A stretch of 64,000 bases of DNA from Immersiella caudata (lineage: Eukaryota; Ascomycota; Sordariomycetes; Sordariales; Lasiosphaeriaceae): contig JAULSU010000003.1 of assembly GCA_030512335.1 (NCBI GenBank), positions 2,542,001 through 2,606,000 on the forward strand. Direction: 5' to 3'. Under the pieces are notes generated by a model. It did not search any database and was not told the origin of the DNA. It saw only the letters and a list, made by a program, of their open reading frames with translations. Shown here piece by piece: positions 58,365-64,000 of this stretch; positions within the stretch are counted from its first letter, which is position 1, and every line of letters begins with the position of its first letter. The position numbers and the translations under genes were made by a program.

Positions 58365-60029
58365 TCACCTGTCTCCGGACCTCCTGTTTTGCATCTCAAT
58401 GTTGTCGTACGCCTTGGCGTTGAGGTGGTTCCCGTTAGCATGGCCATTGGCCTGTTGATGGCTCGCAATCATGGGTGATCTCGGATCGTCTTCCTCGTCT
58501 GTGTCCTCTGCCAAATCTGTGAGGCCAAAGCCCAATGATTCCTCCTCGTCATACGCCCGGATGAGGCCCTCGCGGTCTCCGGCACGGTTGCTCCCGATGC
58601 TCATGCGATGGGACTGGGACCGTCTGGCCTCCATGCTCATCCGAGTCTGGATACTCGAGATCATGTCTGTGCCAGTTGCGTCACCGCCGCTGCGCCGCGC
58701 CAGCGATTTCGTCCCGTCGGGGTCGTGCCTGCTCAGGTTGAGAAGATAGACGCCTGTGAATGTCACAAGGAAGCCGCAGAGCAACGAGAGAGTGTTGACT
58801 GTGTCTGTAGTATTGAAGCCGCTGTACAGAATAAACGACGCGGTGAGGGTTGCCGTCGTGAAGGTGACATAGTACAGAGGGTTGACACTATTCAGAATCA
58901 CGTCAGCGGTCTGGGACCTTGGGCACCCTTACTAGGACGTACATGTTGGTGGGGAATTGGCTAAGCGCCTTGTTGAAGTAGTTCATCTGCGTCAGAGCAG
59001 AGACGGTCGTGATGATCATGAAAACATAAGTCGACGGGTGTGTGAATTGGTTGTTGCCCGCAAAGGTAAGCTTCAGCGCGATGCCGAAGGCCTTGACGGC
59101 CATGACCGAGACAGAGCCGACGACAGAGCAGATGCTCACGTAGACGAGGGGGTTCTTCTTGCCATGAACTGGAGCGATCTTGTAGATCATAACCCCGGCG
59201 AAGATGCACACGAATAGGGCATAGAGAAGAAACCCTAGACAAAAGTCAGCAATACTGGCGCATAGACTTGTTCCGCGTAAGGCTGTACCTGGCTGGATTG
59301 CATAGTTGAGGATCTGATCAATAGTCTGGATATCCTCATCAGGCGGCGCATGCAGTACGATTATAACTGCTCCAATCAAGCAGATGGCGCTCCCCAGCTT
59401 GCCCAATGTTCCCAGCTCTTCACCGAGGAAGTATGACCCCAACACTGCCCCTATCAGCACAGACAGGGCGCCGAGGGGAGTGACGAGGATCGCTGGCGCG
59501 AACGCGTATGCGGCGAAGTTGAAGACCTCTCCGAGGGCCACTACGTTAACCTGTCAGTAACTTGCCCCTGGATTTTTTTTCTCCCTGGGGATCTCCGTAC
59601 AGCACAAGATGCCTGCCCACCACATGGGGTTTCGCAAGTAGACGAACCCATCTCCTTCAAAGCCATGTCGCTCCTCTGCTTGTATTAACCCCTGAAAAGG
59701 AACATGTCAGCACGATCGCGCTTCGCTTGCGGCATTCTGTGTCGTCGAGATCGAACGCCGGGGCGTCGGAGTTGGGACGGGAAACTTCATACTTTCTTCG
59801 TGATAACGAAACTTGTGCCTGTGACGTGTCAGAAACACAGCGCTCCGAATTCAATGCCCAGGATCACCTCGTGGGTGCGCATACCAATTGCTAGACTCGA
59901 CGATATGGCCAGCGCCAGACCGATATATCTGTCCGGAAAAAAATCACAATGTCAGCATTACGATGCGCCGCCACCGCCTCGGCGGCCAGAAGAGAACAGC
60001 TGGATCCTTTACTTCTCCTCGAGCATCAT
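58365..60029 (-). CDS. NIPA-family magnesium transporter (DUF803)
   Basis: Multipass membrane protein related to human NIPA Mg2+ transporters, expected in the plasma or endosomal membrane. Seven exons: 60029..60013, 59928..59885, 59818..59793, 59691..59601, 59540..59289, 59234..58943 and 58887..58365, giving 414 aa. Spliced N-terminus: MMLEEKYIGLALAISSSLAI then GTSFVITKKGLLQAEERHG-type text (here GLIQAEERHGFEGDG) and MWWAGILCLALGEVFNFAAY. About eight or nine hydrophobic helices follow, including PLGALSVLIGAVLGSYFLGE and VNPLYYVTFTTATLTASFIL. The C-terminal ~130 residues are cytosolic-looking, Ser/Asp-rich and charged. Exons 1 and 3 are only 17 and 26 nt; frame and homology fix all junctions. 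Confidence 0.93.
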
Positions 60030-62073
60030 CTTGGCGGTAAAACGAGTGCCTCGGCAGCCAAGTCGAATGCGCTGCCAGCTTGGGTGAAAGAACGCAAAAC
60101 GATGGACTTGGGAATGGGTGGCTCTCGATGCCGTTTCTCGCGCCGGGCGAGTTCGAAGGGGGATAAACGAGGGATCCCTCCGCCTAATGCATATGCGCGC
60201 GCTCCCGTCGGTGCGATGGGCGTTCTGAACTGGGATAGGGCGACCAAAAAAGGCTGCTGACCGTCGCTGCGGATGTGCTCCTCGCGGGGTCCGTGTCGCA
60301 GGCGTTGTCGTCACGGGAGATCGAGGGTTTTGGCTTTGTTGGGGCAAAAAGGTTTGGTGGTGTTTTCGGTTTTTGTTTTGGACGCACTGCTAAAAAGCCA
60401 GCTTAGATCTGGGAAACTGGTGCCTCTCGAGGCTCAAGTTTCAATTCCGAGGCCCCTGCTTGCAGCGGCACCAAGAGGTCAGGCGGTTTCGAATCAGCGA
60501 CACCACCTGGAGTGGATCCGGAGCCAGGGGTCAGCTGTGTCGAGCCACCACTAGGTCTTGCCTCACAGGTGGAAGCCACACAGAATGTAGTTTGCACGTG
60601 TCCAACAAATCAACTGGCAAGTTATGTTGAAACGAGAAAAGGCACCACACAGAAGCGATGGTTGAGTATTCGTCAGTGCCCCGAAATACACTGCGACCGG
60701 CTACTAGAGGTGTCCTGTTCATCTGAACTTGGTCCCCTCCCTCTACCATCGCTCAGTTGGGGTGAGGTGGGGATGATTGACCTCGCCTCGGCAGCATGGA
60801 AGCTAACCTTGCACCGACCACGTCAGCTCTCGACTATGTTTTCCAGACGACAGGGCCCACAAGCACTGTCAAAAACTGCCAAAGAACACTACCCCGCGGC
60901 GAGTTTCCTTTCGATGATAAACAGTAGTGTAGCCCCTTGCGCCCGTAGCAAACACGTTCTAGGCCGACTGGCTCAAAGTTACCGCTGCGTACTTGGCGCA
61001 AAACCAAGGTACAATAGCGGTGTGTAGGGCGATCGGGATCAGAAACAATAGACAAGAGAAATTGATTTGCGCTCTTGGAGAAGACGGTCCGCTCATATCA
61101 TGAGACATCTTTGCCCCTGAAAGTGCTGGAGAATGCAGTCGATGCGGCGGCTAGCCGCCGAAACTCTCGGCTGACATTCATCAAGACCCTCGGGCTGCCG
61201 ACCGCGTTTATCGTTTTGTGGTGCTCCGTGCCCCAAATTGCGTTTCCCAAGTATAAATCGACCTTTGACGTTGCACCGAGCCACCAACGCCCAAGGCAGT
61301 TGGCTTTTCACACCTTGGCTCTACTCAAACGACTCATTCAGTGACTTCGTATTTGCTACGGAATCTCTTGGCGGAACCTCGAACCAGTAACCAGATCCAT
61401 CAAAGACACGTGGTATCAAAACGCCAAGGGTTCTCAAACGGAAACCAAGAGGTCGCCGTTGCCATCCACCCCGAATTTCTATCGTGATACAGAACCCCAG
61501 ACCATCTCGAAAAACAAACGAGACTGTCCAACACAAAAGCCCTTCTAGACATGCGCCTCGTTCTCGAACTGAAATTATTGCCAAGAGCTGATTGAGGGTA
61601 AATACCTTGCGGCCACCCACCGAAACGCGAAACTCGTAGCGCCGCCACCGCAAACAAAGGCACCATTTTCCTAGCCGAACTCCCCCTTTCCCTTATAATC
61701 CTACAAGTAAGTTGTGAGAAGCGGCGCTCGCTATCCGCCTGCGAGAAATTTGAGTCCGTCACGAGTTTGAACGCCGAGGTTGTCGTAGTGCTAGTTTCAA
61801 GTATATCTGGGCCTTGACGAAATCGGATTTGGAAACAACTCGGGCGACAATGAAGTTGTTTGCGAAACTCCTAGCGGGACTTACCTCTTTTCGCACCTGA
61901 AAAAAGACGGTTTGTGACATAACCCGTAAATGAAACTTCCTCTTACGGAAAGTCCAACCTCGGGCGACACAGGGGGACGGGGTGAGGGGTTAGTATCGAT
62001 GAACGGAAAGCTGCACTACAGCTTTACGTGGATAATGGAGAAAATAAGTTAGTAGGATGACTGAACCTGCCGA
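60030..62073. other. 2-kb intergenic region upstream of the NIPA gene
   Basis: Contains the NIPA promoter and leader and the 3' side of the last gene. A GTATAAATC near 61250 is TATA-like but far from any start. No gene or RNA recognised. Confidence 0.35.
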
Positions 62074-64000
62074 TCAGGTCCGACGACGCTTGTTATCTGT
62101 GGAGCGTTAGCTACAGTTGGAAAGACTGTGAAAGATGGATGGTTGCAATACCAGTCCCGTCAGACAGGCCCTCGGGTTCGTTTGTTCGATCACGTTTTCC
62201 TGAGGGTGCTAGCACGGTGGTCTCCCGCTCGCCGTCTTCCTCGCCATCATTGTTCCAATCGATTTCATCCCCAAGAGGATCCAGATGCTGCTCCGAACCA
62301 TGCTTCGAGCCAACACCTGCTTGGTTGTTCTCCTCGTAGCCGATTTCATCGCCGTTGACTGTGGATGTTCTGCTCGTTTGTCGTGACTTAACCTCTTGAG
62401 CGTCACCAATTGTGGTTGCTGCTGGCGCACTGTTGTCCGCAAAGGGGCCAGAAATGGCTGCGTATCGTTCTTCCTGCACTAACATATCGTCACCGATATC
62501 ACCCTGCTCTTGAATGGTTGTCAACGCGGAAGGAGCGCCGAAGGTAAGAGAGATGTCGTTATCTGGATAAGGCGACATGTCAGTGTCGCTGGTGAAAGAC
62601 AGGGTAGCGCTCAGATCTGAAACTGTTCGGGCGTGGGTGTTGCGACTTCTTGAATGGTAGTTCTCCGTTGGCCAAGAATCTCTGTCAAGAGCACGAGATG
62701 ACGCATCCGACGCCGACTCCTAGTCCAGCGCAGGGACAACCTCCCCGTTGACCTGGAGCTGCCGTCCTTTGGGTGCGGCGGTCTTGGAGTTGCTTCTGGT
62801 CTCAGATTCGGGGGAACCCACAGCCTGCTGCTCAACGTCGACTTTGCGTTTCTTTGATGGCGTCTGCGCGGGAGGCGAAGCTTGTTTCCGCTTGCCACCT
62901 TGTGGCAGTGGGGGGGGCTCATCATCGGACGAGTAGTCAATGAGGTCTTGTTCAGCTCCATCCAGGAACGAATGACCAGGTGTGTGTGAATGGCTGGGGG
63001 TTTGGGGGGTAGCCGACGTGAAGAAACCGGAGTCATTACCATGTAATGTCGGCTCAAGCATACTTGCACTCCCAATATCATTGGGCACCAACACTTCGCC
63101 AACACCAATATCTGCTTGACCACTCGCCTCGCCACTCCATTCATCGACGCCTTGCTCCAGGGACTGTTCTGTTAAATCAATGGCAAGTTCTTGCTCGTAG
63201 AACATTTCGCCCGCCGTAAATGCCTCGTCCAAATCACCACCGACATCCAAGGTGTCCGGTGCTTCAACCTCTCGGCCGTCCGTGTTGCCTGCGACATTCG
63301 ATGATTCGTGCTGAAGCTCTTGTTGATATTCCTCCTCGAACATCCTCTCACCGCCCATTTCGAGTTCTGCCAGCCCCTCCGCTTTTATTCCAGTCAGATC
63401 GGCGTGTAAGTTGTGTGCTTCACTCATAACGTCGTCTCCGGTCTCCGGGGCAGCTTGCGGCTCTGTTGGCTTCCGAACCTCCTCAATGGTCTCTGACGTG
63501 TTACTATCAGCGGCAGTCGCGAGGCCCTCGCCAGTTCCAAGGTTTTCAGAGTAAGCATCGACGGACGCCTCTTCAGTAACCGAGATTTCGCCCTCGTCAA
63601 CATCCGCAGACCGGTCCGGTTGCTCGCCAGCAAGTCCCACCTCCCTAAGGAGTTCAAGGAAGCGCTCTTCACAGTCCCGCCGCATCAGAAGATCGAATTC
63701 CAGCTCGTGTGGATCATCTGGTGACGTACTGAAGAGGGCGGAGTAGCATCTGAGAATATCGTGGAAGCTCCGATCCAGAAACTTCTGGTTAGACTTCTCC
63801 CCGAACTCAAGGTCCAGGGCATCGATACGGACAAGAAGCTCGTCCCCAGGAGAGACCTCGTCCGAGATAACAGCGCGAATGGACGCAAGAAGTTGCGACA
63901 ATGGCGCATCAAGCTCTTTGACGTCAGAAAGAAAATACGAGTCCGGATCATCCGACGGGGCTCCTATCAGAGAATACTGGCCCTGGTTATAATGGACCGT
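62074..64000 (-). CDS. acidic conserved fungal protein with basic C-terminus (partial)
   Basis: Function unknown; runs off the right edge, with the frame still open at 64000. The N-terminal visible part is folded-looking (DAPLSQLLASIRAVISDEVS, LDLEFGEKSNQKFLDRSFHD, YLLMRR-like FDLLMRRDCEERFLELL). The rest is long, acidic and disordered, with IDYSSDDEPPPLPQGGKRKQ, SPSKKRKVD-like basic clusters (possible nuclear localisation), STVNGDEIGYEE and DEIDWNNDGEEDGE. A final intron (62151..62097, with GCTAACG and CCACAG) joins DGT to DNKRRRT, stop at 62074. An in-frame TAG at 62722-62720 lies between two clearly related halves of the frame. It must be spliced out, read through or a real nonsense change; a 102-nt in-frame intron from GTGGGT to CTAG would remove it. 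If the TAG is genuine, the protein ends there. Confidence 0.65.

Noticed and set aside
60745..60775. tRNA-like A box (GCTCAGTTGG)
   Set aside because: No cloverleaf can be built around it.
1..64000. CRISPR arrays, bacterial operons, insertion sequences, rRNA genes
   Set aside because: None seen; spliced introns and the gene content are eukaryotic, and no spaced direct repeats of CRISPR type exist.

Overview
The window is nuclear DNA of a filamentous ascomycete, most likely a Sordariomycete (Neurospora/Chaetomium-like). Genes carry short introns, mostly 50-80 nt, with GT..AG borders and CTAAC/CTGAC-like branch points. There are no operons, and both strands are used. Protein signatures match Pezizomycotina homologues, and one AT-rich block looks like a repeat hit by repeat-induced point mutation (RIP). 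All identifications come from reading the sequence; no database search was run.

Layout: ribosomal protein S3 (-); myotubularin-type phosphoinositide phosphatase (+); PP2A scaffold subunit A (+); EFM4-type lysine methyltransferase (-); a Gln-rich conserved protein (-); a decayed GNAT acetyltransferase (+); a small secreted Cys-containing protein (+) followed by a perfect hairpin; complex I subunit NDUFS6 (-); an MPP6-like exosome cofactor with a zinc knuckle and a GC-AG intron (+); a 7.3-kb gap; an insulysin-type M16 protease (+); a DUSP-USP deubiquitinase (+); a 5.2-kb gap; a cAMP phosphodiesterase (+); vacuolar carboxypeptidase Y (-) divergent from class II fructose-bisphosphate aldolase (+); the AT-rich relic (about 50950-53400); SDO1/SBDS (+); ribosomal protein S18 (-); a YhhN/TMEM86 membrane protein (+); a NIPA-type Mg2+ transporter (-); and an acidic, probably nuclear protein (-) that runs off the right edge.

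Most genes are housekeeping: translation and ribosome biogenesis (S3, S18, SDO1, EFM4), RNA surveillance (MPP6-like), signalling (PP2A-A, cAMP PDE, myotubularin), proteolysis (insulysin, USP, CPY), glycolysis (FBA) and respiration (NDUFS6). They form no pathway cluster. I rebuilt the exon structures by hand from splice signals and frame continuity. Several true starts lie in tiny first exons (23 nt in S3, 24 nt in S18, 17 nt in NIPA), and aldolase has an internal 17-nt exon.

I found no convincing new multi-gene system. The observations most worth following are the GNAT pseudogene, the GC-AG intron, two genes whose reading frame continues coding-like past a TAG, the RIP-like relic beside SDO1, the 13-bp hairpin, and a two-strand coding-like block inside the 7.3-kb gap.
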